A stretch of DNA of 64,000 bases from Cellulomonas_A sp047229345 (GTDB lineage: Bacteria; Actinomycetota; Actinomycetes; Actinomycetales; Cellulomonadaceae): the NCBI RefSeq assembly GCF_047229345.1, contig NZ_JBFTER010000006.1, positions 20,110 through 84,109 of the forward strand. The letters run 5' to 3'. Under the pieces are notes generated by a model that made no database searches, was not told where the DNA came from, and saw only the letters and a program-made list of their open reading frames with translations. Positions 43,989-52,442 of the stretch are shown here, one piece after another. Numbering within the stretch: the stretch's first letter is position 1; the number at the start of each line of letters is the position of its first letter. A program made the translations under genes and the position numbers.

Positions 43989-46126
43989 GCGCCTCGACGA
44001 CCGGCCCCGCCGCGCCGGCCCCGCCCGTGCACCCCGCCTGGCTGCCCGACGCCGCGCTCGCCCCGCTCGGCGCCGGGCACGTGCTGCTGCTGACCGGGGA
44101 GGACGAGTCGGCCACCGACCCCGTCCTGCCGACCGTGGAGGCCGAGCTGCGCCGCGCGACGGCGGCGCACGGCGGGAGGCTCTCGCTGCGGCACGGCGGC
44201 GACCCGGGCGCAGATGTGCGGCTCGTGCTCGCGACGACCGCCGCTGCACCGCCGCCACCGCCGACCGGCGCCGCGGACGCCACCCCCGACGACCGGCCCT
44301 GGCCGGCGCTCGTCCGGCGCGTGCTCGACGACCCCGGCGACCTGCCCCCCGAGTCGTTCCGCCTCGTGCGCGACGCCGGCGTGACGGTCGTCGTCGCGTC
44401 GTCGGGCCCGGGGCTGCTCCACGGGCTGCACCACGTCGTCCGCGAGGCCGCGGCCCACCCGGGGCGCACGGACCGCGCCCCGGCCGACGAGGTCCACGCC
44501 CCGGCCCAGGCGGTCCGCATGCTCGACCACTGGGACAACGTCGACGTGCACGACGTGATGGGCCAGGTCGAGCGCGGGTACGCCGGCGGGTCGATCTTCT
44601 ACGACCGGGGCGCGCTGCGGACGGACCTGAGCCGCGCGGAGGAGTACGCGCGGCTGCTCGGCTCGATCGGGATCAACCGCGTCGGGCTCAACAACGTCAA
44701 CGTGCACGCGCGCGAGGCCCGGCTGCTCACCGACGGGCTGCCCGACGTCGCGCGTCTCGCGGCGGTCTTCCGGCCGCACGGCATCCGGGTGCACCTCTCG
44801 GTGTCCTTCGCGGCGCCGATGACGGTCGGCGGGCTGCCCACGGCGGACCCCCTCGACGAGGACGTCCGGCGCTGGTGGGCCGAGGCGACCGCCGCGGTGT
44901 ACCGGGCCGTCCCCGACTTCGGCGGGTACGTCGTCAAGGCCGACTCCGAGGGGCAGCCCGGACCGTTCGCGTACGGGCGCGACCACGCGGACGGCGCGAA
45001 CCTCCTGGCGCGGGCCCTCGCACCGTTCGGCGGGACGGTGTTCTGGCGCGCGTTCGTGTACGACCACCACCAGGACTGGCGCGACCGCTCGACCGACCGG
45101 GCCCGCGCGGCGTACGACCACTTCGCGCCGCTCGACGGCCGGTTCGACGAGAACGTCGTGCTGCAGGTCAAGCACGGGCCCCTCGACTTCCAGACGCGTG
45201 AGGCCGTCTCGCCCGTGGTCGCCGCGATGCCGCGGACCCGGCTCGCCGTCGAGCTGCAGGTCACGCAGGAGTACACCGGCCAGCAGCGGCACGCGTGCTA
45301 CCTCGCGCCGTGGTGGCGCGAGATCCTCGACTTCCGGCCGTGGGGCGAGGGCGCGACGGTGGCCGACGTCGCGATCGGGAACGGTCCCGGCGGGCGGCCG
45401 GGTGCGCTCGTCGCCGTCTCGAACGTGGGCGACGACCCGTTCTGGACCGGGCACCCGCTCGCGCAGGCGAACCTCTACGCGTTCGGACGCCTCGCGTGGG
45501 ACCCGACGCTCACGCCGGAGACTGTCCTCGACGAGTGGGCCGGGCTCACGTTCGGCCCGGACCCCGAGGTGCGCGCCGGGCTGCACGCCGTCCTCGACGA
45601 CTCGTGGCTCACGTACGAGGGCTACACCGCGCCGCTCGGCGTGGGGTTCATGGTGCAGCCCGGGCACCACTACGGCCCCGCCGTCGACGGGTACGAGTAC
45701 TCGCCGTGGGGCACCTACCACTTCGCCGACCGCGACGGGATCGGCGTCGACCGCACCCGCGCGACGGGCACCGGGTACACCGGGCAGTACCCGGCGCCGT
45801 GGCGCGACGTGTACGAGGACCTCGCGACGTGCCCCGACGAGCTGCTGCTGTTCTTCCACCACGTCCCGTACGGCCATGTGCTGCACAGCGGCAGCACGGT
45901 GATCCAGCACGTGTACGACACGCACTTCGCCGGCGTCGCCCGCGTCGAGGAGCTGGTCGCGACGTGGGCGTCCCTCGCAGGACGCGTGCCGGGCGACGTC
46001 CACGCGCGCGTGACCGAGCTCCTCGACGAGCAGCTGCGCAGCGCCCGGGAGTGGCGCGACCAGCTCACCACCTACTTCTTCCGGAAGTCCGGCGTGCCCG
46101 ACGCGCGGGGTCGCCGGATCTACTGA
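43985..46126 (+). CDS. aguA: Alpha-glucuronidase, GH67, cytoplasmic
   Basis: 713 residues, usual for GH67. After a GH67-type N-terminal domain, the barrel shows MLDHWDNVDVHDVMGQVERGYAGGS, YVVKADSEGQPGPFAYG (Glu322, likely acid), LQVKHGPLDFQTREA (Asp401) and LAVELQVTQEYTGQQRHACYLAP (Glu429). Asp401 and Glu429 are 28 apart, as Asp365 and Glu393 in the Cellvibrio enzyme. It removes (4-O-methyl)glucuronic acid from the non-reducing end of aldouronates derived from glucuronoxylan. No signal peptide, so oligosaccharides must be imported, which fits the ABC importer at 49772-53479. GTG 43985 overlaps the leader ORF stop; an in-frame GTG at 43967 is an alternative. The product would feed uxaC. Confidence 0.93.
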   Translation: MSASTTGPAAPAPPVHPAWLPDAALAPLGAGHVLLLTGEDESATDPVLPTVEAELRRATAAHGGRLSLRHGGDPGADVRLVLATTAAAPPPPPTGAADATPDDRPWPALVRRVLDDPGDLPPESFRLVRDAGVTVVVASSGPGLLHGLHHVVREAAAHPGRTDRAPADEVHAPAQAVRMLDHWDNVDVHDVMGQVERGYAGGSIFYDRGALRTDLSRAEEYARLLGSIGINRVGLNNVNVHAREARLLTDGLPDVARLAAVFRPHGIRVHLSVSFAAPMTVGGLPTADPLDEDVRRWWAEATAAVYRAVPDFGGYVVKADSEGQPGPFAYGRDHADGANLLARALAPFGGTVFWRAFVYDHHQDWRDRSTDRARAAYDHFAPLDGRFDENVVLQVKHGPLDFQTREAVSPVVAAMPRTRLAVELQVTQEYTGQQRHACYLAPWWREILDFRPWGEGATVADVAIGNGPGGRPGALVAVSNVGDDPFWTGHPLAQANLYAFGRLAWDPTLTPETVLDEWAGLTFGPDPEVRAGLHAVLDDSWLTYEGYTAPLGVGFMVQPGHHYGPAVDGYEYSPWGTYHFADRDGIGVDRTRATGTGYTGQYPAPWRDVYEDLATCPDELLLFFHHVPYGHVLHSGSTVIQHVYDTHFAGVARVEELVATWASLAGRVPGDVHARVTELLDEQLRSAREWRDQLTTYFFRKSGVPDARGRRIY

Positions 46127-46250
46127 CGACGGACTGCTCACCCCGGCGCGCTCGTCTCGTCAGACAGCTCCGCCGGGCCGTACCGTGGTCGTGCGCGCGG
46201 GTGGGACGCAGCCGCGCGAGGCCCTCGGGGGCGCAGGCAGGCGGGGGACC

Positions 46251-47330
46251 ATGCCACAGGACCGACGGCTCGTGCAGGCGGTGGCGCGGCTGTCCGCGGC
46301 CGCCACGCTCGACGCGGACCCCGGCGACATGCTGCGGGAGCTGTGCGTCGCCGCCGCTCGCGCGATCCCCGTCGACAGCGTCGGCGTGATGGAGGTCGAG
46401 GCCCGCGACGGGCGCCGGGAGACCGTCCGGTTCGTCGCCGTCGAGGGGCGCGTCGCGCCCGCCGAGGCGGTGCAGGAGGCGCTGCAGCTCGGCCCGTGCC
46501 ACGACGCGGTCATGACGCAGGACGTGGTCGTCGTCGAGGACCTCGGCCGCATGCACGACGCCTGGGGTCCCTTCGTCACGACCGCGCTGGCGGTCGAGGT
46601 CCAGGCGGTCGTCGCCGTGCCGCTCCTCAGCCGCGGGATGGTCTGGGGCACGCTCGACATGTACCGGCGCGTGGCGGGGCCCTGGGACGAGCGCGAGATC
46701 GAGGCGGCCCGGCTGCTCGCCGACGTCGCCGTGTCCTACCTCGTGATGGCCCACGACCGCGACGAGGCCCGCGCGGCGCGGCGGGAGATCGAGCACCGCG
46801 CGCTGCACGACCAGCTCACCGACCTGCCCAACCGGAGCCTGCTGTTCGACCGCATGTCCCACGCCGTCGCCGTGGCGCAGCGCACCGGCAAGGCCCTCGC
46901 GGTCGCGTTCCTCGACCTCGACGGGTTCAAGGGCGTGAACGACAGCCTCGGCCACGCCGGCGGAGACGTCGTCCTCGTCGAGGTCGCCCGGCGGCTCGTC
47001 GCCACCGCTCGCACGGCCGACACCCTGGCGCGCCTGGCCGGCGACGAGTTCGTGCTGCTGTGCGAGGACGTCCCGCCCGAGCCCGAGCCGCGCGCGCGTG
47101 CCGTCCGGGCGCTCACCGAGCGGCTCGCGCGGGCGTTCGGTGAGCCGATGAGCGTTGCGGGCACGGCGCTGCCGGTGACCGCGAGCATCGGCGTCGTCGT
47201 CATCCGGCCCCGCGCGGGGGCGTCACCCGACGAGCTGCTCCACGCCGCCGACTCGGCGATGTACGAGGCGAAGGCGCACGGCCCGGGCGCGGTCGTGGTG
47301 CACGACCGGGTCGACACCCTGTCGGCGTGA
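46251..47330 (+). CDS. GAF-GGDEF diguanylate cyclase (AGDEF variant)
   Basis: 359 residues. GAF domain about residues 15-165 (SVGVMEVEARDGRR, LGPCHDAVMTQDVVVVEDLG, AVVAVPLLSRGMVWGTLDMY), then a GGDEF domain (HDQLTDLPNRSLLFDRM, VAFLDLDGFKGVNDSLGHAGGDVVLVE, signature AGDEF at 263-267). Ala for the first Gly is tolerated in many active cyclases. The I-site RxxD (Arg254-Asp257) lies five residues before the signature, so product inhibition is expected. It makes c-di-GMP in response to an unknown GAF ligand. ATG 46251 follows GGGGGA. It lies between GH67 and the xylan transporter block but I see no reason to tie it to them. Confidence 0.92.
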   Translation: MPQDRRLVQAVARLSAAATLDADPGDMLRELCVAAARAIPVDSVGVMEVEARDGRRETVRFVAVEGRVAPAEAVQEALQLGPCHDAVMTQDVVVVEDLGRMHDAWGPFVTTALAVEVQAVVAVPLLSRGMVWGTLDMYRRVAGPWDEREIEAARLLADVAVSYLVMAHDRDEARAARREIEHRALHDQLTDLPNRSLLFDRMSHAVAVAQRTGKALAVAFLDLDGFKGVNDSLGHAGGDVVLVEVARRLVATARTADTLARLAGDEFVLLCEDVPPEPEPRARAVRALTERLARAFGEPMSVAGTALPVTASIGVVVIRPRAGASPDELLHAADSAMYEAKAHGPGAVVVHDRVDTLSA

Positions 47331-47342
47331 GGCCCCGCCAGG

Positions 47343-48041
47343 TCACGCCTCGGTGACGAACCGCTCCTCGACGTCCGCGACCACCGGGCCCGCGTTGCGC
47401 AGGAGCAGCCCCACGAGCACCGACGCGAGCAGCGCGAGCACCCAGTCGGACGCGAACAGCACGATCCCGGTCGCGAGCACCCCGAGCGACGCGGCACCGA
47501 GAGTCACCCCAGGTCGCCGCGCGAGGAAGTACCCGGCGAGGCGCGCGGCGTCCCGCGTGCGGAACGAGAACAGCGAGACGAGCACGAGCATGTGCGCGCA
47601 CCACAGCACGAGCCCGAGGCTCAGGACGCCCAGGAGCGGCGCGAGCACCGGCCCGCCGGGGACGGAGCCGAGGTGCGTGAGGTTGGTCGCGAGCACGGCC
47701 ATCACCACCAGGAACGGGACCCAGAACCGCAGCACGTCGAGCCAGTTCAGCCGGTACCCGCGCCAGAAGTGCCCCGCGGGGCGCAGGTCCGGGTCCCGGC
47801 GGTAGGCGCGCAGCGCGAACAGGGCCGCGGAGAGCGACGGACCGAGCGGCACGAGCGCGAACGCGACGAGCGGGACGTTGCTCGCGTCGCGGGCCAGGAG
47901 GGGCAGGACGAGCAGCCCCGGGGCCGCGGTCAGCACGAGCAGGGCCTCCACGACGAGGTACCAGTACGCCGTCGCGGAGGCCCGCGCGAGCACGCCCGTG
48001 CCGATCTCGCCGGGCTGCTCACGGGCCGTCACCTGAGTCAT
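47343..48041 (-). CDS. YesL-family (DUF624) membrane protein
   Basis: 232 residues with five to six membrane helices (WYLVVEALLVLTAAPGLLVL, VAFALVPLGPSLSAALFALR, FWVPFLVVMAVLATNLTHLG, LAPLLGVLSLGLVLWCAHML, PGVTLGAASLGVLATGIVLF, VLALLASVLVGLLLRN) and the DUF624-type HFWRGYRLNWLDVLRFW. Members are encoded in carbohydrate ABC operons of the LplB/YtcP type; the function is unknown. ATG 48041 overlaps the GH39 stop by four bases, so it is the last gene of the xylo-oligosaccharide operon. Confidence 0.85.
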   Translation of the reverse strand: MTQVTAREQPGEIGTGVLARASATAYWYLVVEALLVLTAAPGLLVLPLLARDASNVPLVAFALVPLGPSLSAALFALRAYRRDPDLRPAGHFWRGYRLNWLDVLRFWVPFLVVMAVLATNLTHLGSVPGGPVLAPLLGVLSLGLVLWCAHMLVLVSLFSFRTRDAARLAGYFLARRPGVTLGAASLGVLATGIVLFASDWVLALLASVLVGLLLRNAGPVVADVEERFVTEA

Positions 48042-49648
48042 CCTCGCTCCTGCGCGGCCGCGGCGCCGGGCGCGGCGCTCGCACCGCCGCGTGAGCCCGG
48101 CCCGGTGGCGTCGCTGGGCACCGCGCCGAGCAGGCGCCGGTCGTCGACCCAGGGCGGCGTCTCGTCGCGCACCGGCAGCACCTCGACGAGCGCGACGCCG
48201 TGCCGGCCGAGCGCGACGTCGAGGTCGGCCCGCCCGTCGCGGACGGTCACGGACCGGTGGTCGAGGGCGGGCTCCGCGCAGTCGTGCAGCAGCCCGAGCT
48301 GGCGCTCGGTCGGGTTCGCGGGCCGCCCGAGCTCGCGCCACGCCGCCCAGGCGTTGCCGCGCTCGGCGTCGACGGAGCGCTGCATCGCGAACGCCGTGGC
48401 GCCGTCGGGCACTCCCCCGAGCGGCACCGACAGCCGCACGACGTGCCCGGGCCCGTCCCCGCCGTCGTCCGCCTCCGTACCGCCCACCGGCTGCCACGCC
48501 AGCACCGTGACGCGCCCGTCGTCGTCCCGGCACACGAGGTGGTCCTCGCCGCGCGCGAGGACGTGCGTGCCCATGCGGGCCAGGAACGCGTAGAGGTGGA
48601 ACGTCGGCTTGCGGACCTGCCGGTGCGTCAGCAGCCCGAACCCGCCGTGGAAGAGCGCCGTCGGGATGTTCTCCTCCTCGAACACGTCGCTGAACGTCCA
48701 GTAGGAGAAGGAGTCGGCGTGCTCGCCGCCGGCCGCGAGCACCGGCGCGAGGTAGGCCGCGTTGTAGGCGGTGTCGTGGACCGGGTTGTCGGGCCGGTAG
48801 GAGGTGTTGAACTCGGTGATGTGGACGGGGAGGTCCGCGAGCGCGGTGCCCGCGAGGTGCCGGCGGGGTGCGGCGAACTGGTCGAGCAGCGCCTGCGGGT
48901 GGGTGAGCGTCTGGTAGGTCCCGAAGGGCACGTGCTGCGCCGGCCCGGAGCTGTAGGCGTGCCGGCTCACGAAGTCGACGGGCACGTCGCGCGCGGTCAC
49001 GAAGTCGGCGAACGGCGCCCACCACTCGTCCGACCCCGGGGAGATCGCCGGCCCGCCGACCTGCAGCGACGCGTCGACGTCCTTCACGGCCCGGGCCGTG
49101 ACCTCGTACAGCCGGAGGTACTCGGCCTGGTCGGCGCCCTGCCAGAAGACCGTGAGGTTCGGCTCGTTCCACACCTCGACCGGCCAGGTGCGCACCTCCT
49201 CGATCCCGTACCGGTCCACGAGGTGCCGCAGCGTCGCGCGCACGAGCGCGGCCCACTCCTCGTAGGACCGCGGCGGGGTCACGTTGCCCTTCCACCAGAA
49301 CACCGTCTGGTCGCCCGACGCGAGGCCCGACGGCATGAACCCGAGCTCGAGGAACGGGCGGATGCCGAGCCGCAGCCACGCGTCGACGACCTGGTCGAGG
49401 TACGTGAACGCGTGCCGCACGTGCCGGACGCCGTCGACCTCGTACGGCCGGTGCAACCCGAGGTCGTCGCTGAGCAGCCCGTGCCCGCGCACGTGCCGGA
49501 ACCCGATCTCGCGCTGCACGAGCGCGAGCGACTCCTGGTGGTCCTGGCGCAGGGCGAGGTTGAGCCGGCCGGTCCCCACGCACGCGCGCCAGGCGTCGCC
49601 GAGCGGTCCGAGGGGCTCGTGGGGGACGGTGACGCGCGCGGTGCTCAC
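48038..49648 (-). CDS. Beta-xylosidase, GH39
   Basis: 536 residues. GH39 clan-A barrel: LALVQREIGFRHVRGHGLLSDD, FLELGFMPSGLASGDQTVFWWKGN, acid/base Glu162 in PVEVWNEPNLTVFWQG, nucleophile Glu279 in PVHITEFNTSYRP (117 apart, as Glu160/Glu277 in the Thermoanaerobacterium enzyme), SFSYWTFSDVFEE, FHGGFGLLTHRQVRKPTFHLY. The last ~30 residues are a disordered Gly/Ala tail. Cytoplasmic (no signal), it would trim imported xylo-oligosaccharides to xylose. GTG 49648 has AAGGAG five bases upstream. Same operon as the binding protein and YesL; a hairpin lies between it and the binding-protein gene. Confidence 0.92.
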   Translation of the reverse strand: MSTARVTVPHEPLGPLGDAWRACVGTGRLNLALRQDHQESLALVQREIGFRHVRGHGLLSDDLGLHRPYEVDGVRHVRHAFTYLDQVVDAWLRLGIRPFLELGFMPSGLASGDQTVFWWKGNVTPPRSYEEWAALVRATLRHLVDRYGIEEVRTWPVEVWNEPNLTVFWQGADQAEYLRLYEVTARAVKDVDASLQVGGPAISPGSDEWWAPFADFVTARDVPVDFVSRHAYSSGPAQHVPFGTYQTLTHPQALLDQFAAPRRHLAGTALADLPVHITEFNTSYRPDNPVHDTAYNAAYLAPVLAAGGEHADSFSYWTFSDVFEEENIPTALFHGGFGLLTHRQVRKPTFHLYAFLARMGTHVLARGEDHLVCRDDDGRVTVLAWQPVGGTEADDGGDGPGHVVRLSVPLGGVPDGATAFAMQRSVDAERGNAWAAWRELGRPANPTERQLGLLHDCAEPALDHRSVTVRDGRADLDVALGRHGVALVEVLPVRDETPPWVDDRRLLGAVPSDATGPGSRGGASAAPGAAAAQERG

Positions 49649-49675
49649 GGGGTCTCCTTCGGGGTGGACATGCCA

Positions 49676-49714
49676 CCGTCCGGTCGCGGGCGAGGGGGGC
49701 GCGCGACCGGACGG
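49676..49714 (-). terminator. Intercistronic hairpin after the binding-protein gene
   Basis: Perfect 13-bp stem CCGTCCGGTCGCG (49676-49688) with its complement 49702-49714, loop 13. Its position suggests partial termination or mRNA stabilisation, raising binding-protein over GH39 levels. Confidence 0.65.
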
Positions 49715-49771
49715 CGGCGTTCGGGGTCCCGGCGGCTCAGCGTGCGCCGCACCCGCCGGGGTGGTGCGAGG

Positions 49772-51445
49772 TCAGCCGTTCTCCTCCGCGAAACGCTGGT
49801 GCGCGCCGTTGACCGCGTCCATGAACGGCCCGAGGTTCATGCCCTCGAGCTCGGTGACGTACGCGTCCCACTCGCTCAGCGGGCGGTCACCGAGGATGAA
49901 CTGCAGCGTGTTCGCCTCGACGAAGTCGGTCAGGGCCGTCTGGTAGAGGCTGACCTGCTCGCGCTCGATCTCGTCGAGCGGGTACGGCGGGGCGACCGGG
50001 ACGGCCTCCTTGGTGGCCATCTCCTCCTGCCAGGCGAGCTCCTCCTCGTCGAGCATCGAGTAGACGAGGTCGGTCGTGGAGCCCTGCGCGAGCAGGAACA
50101 CGCCGTTGTTGAAGCCGTAGTCGACGTTCAGCTGCGTCGGCGCGCCCGGGTTGAGGCCGAGGTACGTGATGTCGCTCGCGAGGGTGCGGGTGCCGTCGTC
50201 GGCCTTCTCGTACGTCTCCCCCTCGACGCCCCACTTCGCGAACTCGAGGCCCTCGTCGGAGTAGTACAGCCAGTCGATGAGCTGCAGGGTCGCGACGAAC
50301 GTCTCCTCGTCGGCCACGCTCGAGGAGAGCATGATGCCGCTCTCGAGGCGGGTCCCCGCGGTGAGGTCACCGGCAGGGCCGGACGGGACGCGGATCTTCT
50401 CGAACTGCGCGCCGGTGTTGCCCTGCTCGGCGAACGTCGCGCGGTGGCGCAGCATCTCCTGGCGGTTCGTGCTCATCGCGAACGACTGGCCCGAGATGAG
50501 CTTCTGCTCGGCCGCGGCGTCCTCCTGCGTGAGGCTCTCGGGGTCCATCAGCCCGTCCTCGACGAGGCCGTGGAAGTACTCGACCATGTCGCGGTACTCG
50601 TCGGTCGCACCGGCGTAGACGAACTCCTCGGCGTCGGCGTCCCACTGCACGCCCGAGCTGTAGCCCCAGCCGCCGATCGTCCCGAAGCCCGGCGCCGCGA
50701 CGTTGAGCAGCGAGCCGAGCGACGTCGGGTTGCTCCAGCGGTCCGAGAACGGGTACCCCGCCGGGTTCGCGGCCTTGACCTTCGCGAACGACTCCGCGAG
50801 GTCCTCCCACGTCTCGGGCTCGGTCTCGGCACCGGCGGCCTCGAACACGTCGGTGCGGATGCCGATCGTGTAGTCCGGGCGCGGTGCCTCGAGCAGGCCG
50901 GGCAGCAGGTAGTACTTGCCGTCCTCCTGGCGGAGCTGGTCGAGGTACGGCTCGAGCTCCCACTCCTCGATCTTCGCCTGGAAGTTCGGCATGAGGTCGA
51001 CGTAGTCGCTCACCGGGAGGATCGCGCCCGAGGCCACGAACGGCGCCTCCTGGCCGGGATAGGTCACGGGGATGATCGACGGCGCGTCGCCCGCACCGAT
51101 GAGCAGGCTGCGGCGCTGCTCCCAGTCGCTCAGCGGCGCCAGGACCGTCTCGAACGAGACCTTGTTCTTCTCCTCGAGCTCCGTGAAGAAGAGCCAGTCC
51201 TCCTGGATGGGGTAGTTCGGGTGGTCGCGGTAGAGCAACGAGAGCTCGATGGGCTCGGTCGCGACGAACGTGTCGCCGACCCCGAAGTCGTCCATCGCGC
51301 CGACCCGCTTGCCGTCGAGCGCCGCCGAGTCGGCGGTCGTGCCCTCGTCGCCCTCGTCGTCCCCGCCGCTCGAGCAGGCACCGAGGCCGAGGGCGAGCAC
51401 GCCCACGGTCAGCCCGGTGATCAGGCGCGTGCGCCTCGTGGTCAT
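49772..51445 (-). CDS. Lipoprotein oligosaccharide-binding protein of ABC importer (LplA/LipO-like)
   Basis: 557 residues. Lipoprotein signal RLITGLTVGVLALGLGAC with lipidated Cys24, then Ser/Gly/Asp linker and a large solute-binding domain (ELEEKNKVSFETVLAPLSDWEQRRSLLIGAGDAPSI, LPGLLEAPRPDYTIGIRTDVFEAAG, ESGIMLSSSVADEETFVATLQLIDWLYYSDEG). This size and C-terminal layout match the LplA/LipO/YtcQ group that serves aldouronate and similar oligosaccharide importers. Tethered outside the membrane. ATG 51445 has AAGGAACG upstream. Third gene of the operon after two permeases. Confidence 0.9.
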   Translation of the reverse strand: MTTRRTRLITGLTVGVLALGLGACSSGGDDEGDEGTTADSAALDGKRVGAMDDFGVGDTFVATEPIELSLLYRDHPNYPIQEDWLFFTELEEKNKVSFETVLAPLSDWEQRRSLLIGAGDAPSIIPVTYPGQEAPFVASGAILPVSDYVDLMPNFQAKIEEWELEPYLDQLRQEDGKYYLLPGLLEAPRPDYTIGIRTDVFEAAGAETEPETWEDLAESFAKVKAANPAGYPFSDRWSNPTSLGSLLNVAAPGFGTIGGWGYSSGVQWDADAEEFVYAGATDEYRDMVEYFHGLVEDGLMDPESLTQEDAAAEQKLISGQSFAMSTNRQEMLRHRATFAEQGNTGAQFEKIRVPSGPAGDLTAGTRLESGIMLSSSVADEETFVATLQLIDWLYYSDEGLEFAKWGVEGETYEKADDGTRTLASDITYLGLNPGAPTQLNVDYGFNNGVFLLAQGSTTDLVYSMLDEEELAWQEEMATKEAVPVAPPYPLDEIEREQVSLYQTALTDFVEANTLQFILGDRPLSEWDAYVTELEGMNLGPFMDAVNGAHQRFAEENG

Positions 51446-51509
51446 CGTCGTTCCTTCCGTCGTCGGCCGCCGTTGGCCGTGCGGGGTGGGGTTCCCGTTC
51501 AGGGACGCG

Positions 51510-52442
51510 TCACTGCTTGACCGCGCCGAGCATCACGCCCGACACGAAGTACTTCTGGACGAACGGGTACAGCAGGACGATGGGCAGCACGGTGAGCACC
51601 ATCGTCACGGACTGGATGTTCGACGCGATCTGCGTGACGTTCTCGGACGAGCCGCCGCCCACGGACGTCGCGGTCGTCGCACCCGCGATGAGGTTCCGGA
51701 GGTACATGGTCACGGGGAACATCTCGGCGCGGTCGAGGTAGAGGAACGCGGAGAACCACGAGTTCCAGAAGAAGACCGCGTAGAACAGCACCATCGTGGC
51801 GATGACCGCCTTGCTCAGCGGGAGCACGATGCGCAGGAGCGTCCCGTACGTGCTGAGCCCGTCGATCGCGGCGGCCTCCTCGAGCTCCGTCGGGAGGTTC
51901 TCGAAGAACGACTTCATGACGAGCAGGTTGAACACGGAGATCGCGTTCGGGACGACGATCGCCCAGATCGTGTTCGTGAAGCCGAGGGCGTTGATGAGCA
52001 CGTAGTTCGGGATCAGGCCGCCGTTGAAGAACATGGTGAACACCGCGATGCCGATGAGCACGTTCCGCCCGCGCAGCGCGCGCTTGGAGATCGCGTAGGC
52101 GAACGTCGTGGTCAGCACGATCGAGATCGCGGTCGCGACGACGGTGTACACGACGGTGTTCCGGTAGTTGACCCAGAACAGGCGGTCGGACATCACGAGC
52201 TGGTAGGTCTCGAGGTTGAAGCCCCGGGGGACGACGTTGACCTGGCCGGCGTTGATGTACGCCTCGCCGCTGAAGGACTGCGCGACGATGTTCACGAACG
52301 GGTACAGCATCACGACCATCACCAGCACGAGCAGCGTCGCGTTGGCGACCCGGAACGCACGGTAGGAGCGGCTGTCCTTGAGGCCGGTCGGGTGCGGGGC
52401 CTTCTCGAGGCGCCGCGCGAGGGCGGTCGGGTCGGTGGTCAC
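51510..52442 (-). CDS. ABC sugar permease, YtcP-like
   Basis: 310 residues, six membrane helices, EAA loop EEAAAIDGLSTYGTLLRIVLPLSKAVIATM, C terminus LYPFVQKYFVSGVMLGAVKQ typical of YtcP-type permeases. The large periplasmic segment (SFSGEAYINAGQVNVVPRGF) and the FFNGGLIPNYVLINALGF motif also fit. Pairs with the upstream LplB-like permease. GTG 52442 overlaps its stop (GTGA). No ATPase gene follows, as usual for importers that share an MsiK/MsmX-type ATPase encoded elsewhere. Confidence 0.92.
   Translation of the reverse strand: MTTDPTALARRLEKAPHPTGLKDSRSYRAFRVANATLLVLVMVVMLYPFVNIVAQSFSGEAYINAGQVNVVPRGFNLETYQLVMSDRLFWVNYRNTVVYTVVATAISIVLTTTFAYAISKRALRGRNVLIGIAVFTMFFNGGLIPNYVLINALGFTNTIWAIVVPNAISVFNLLVMKSFFENLPTELEEAAAIDGLSTYGTLLRIVLPLSKAVIATMVLFYAVFFWNSWFSAFLYLDRAEMFPVTMYLRNLIAGATTATSVGGGSSENVTQIASNIQSVTMVLTVLPIVLLYPFVQKYFVSGVMLGAVKQ

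Noticed and set aside
46251..47330. Inactive GGDEF because of AGDEF
   Set aside because: Ala at the first position is found in active cyclases and the I-site and other residues are intact.
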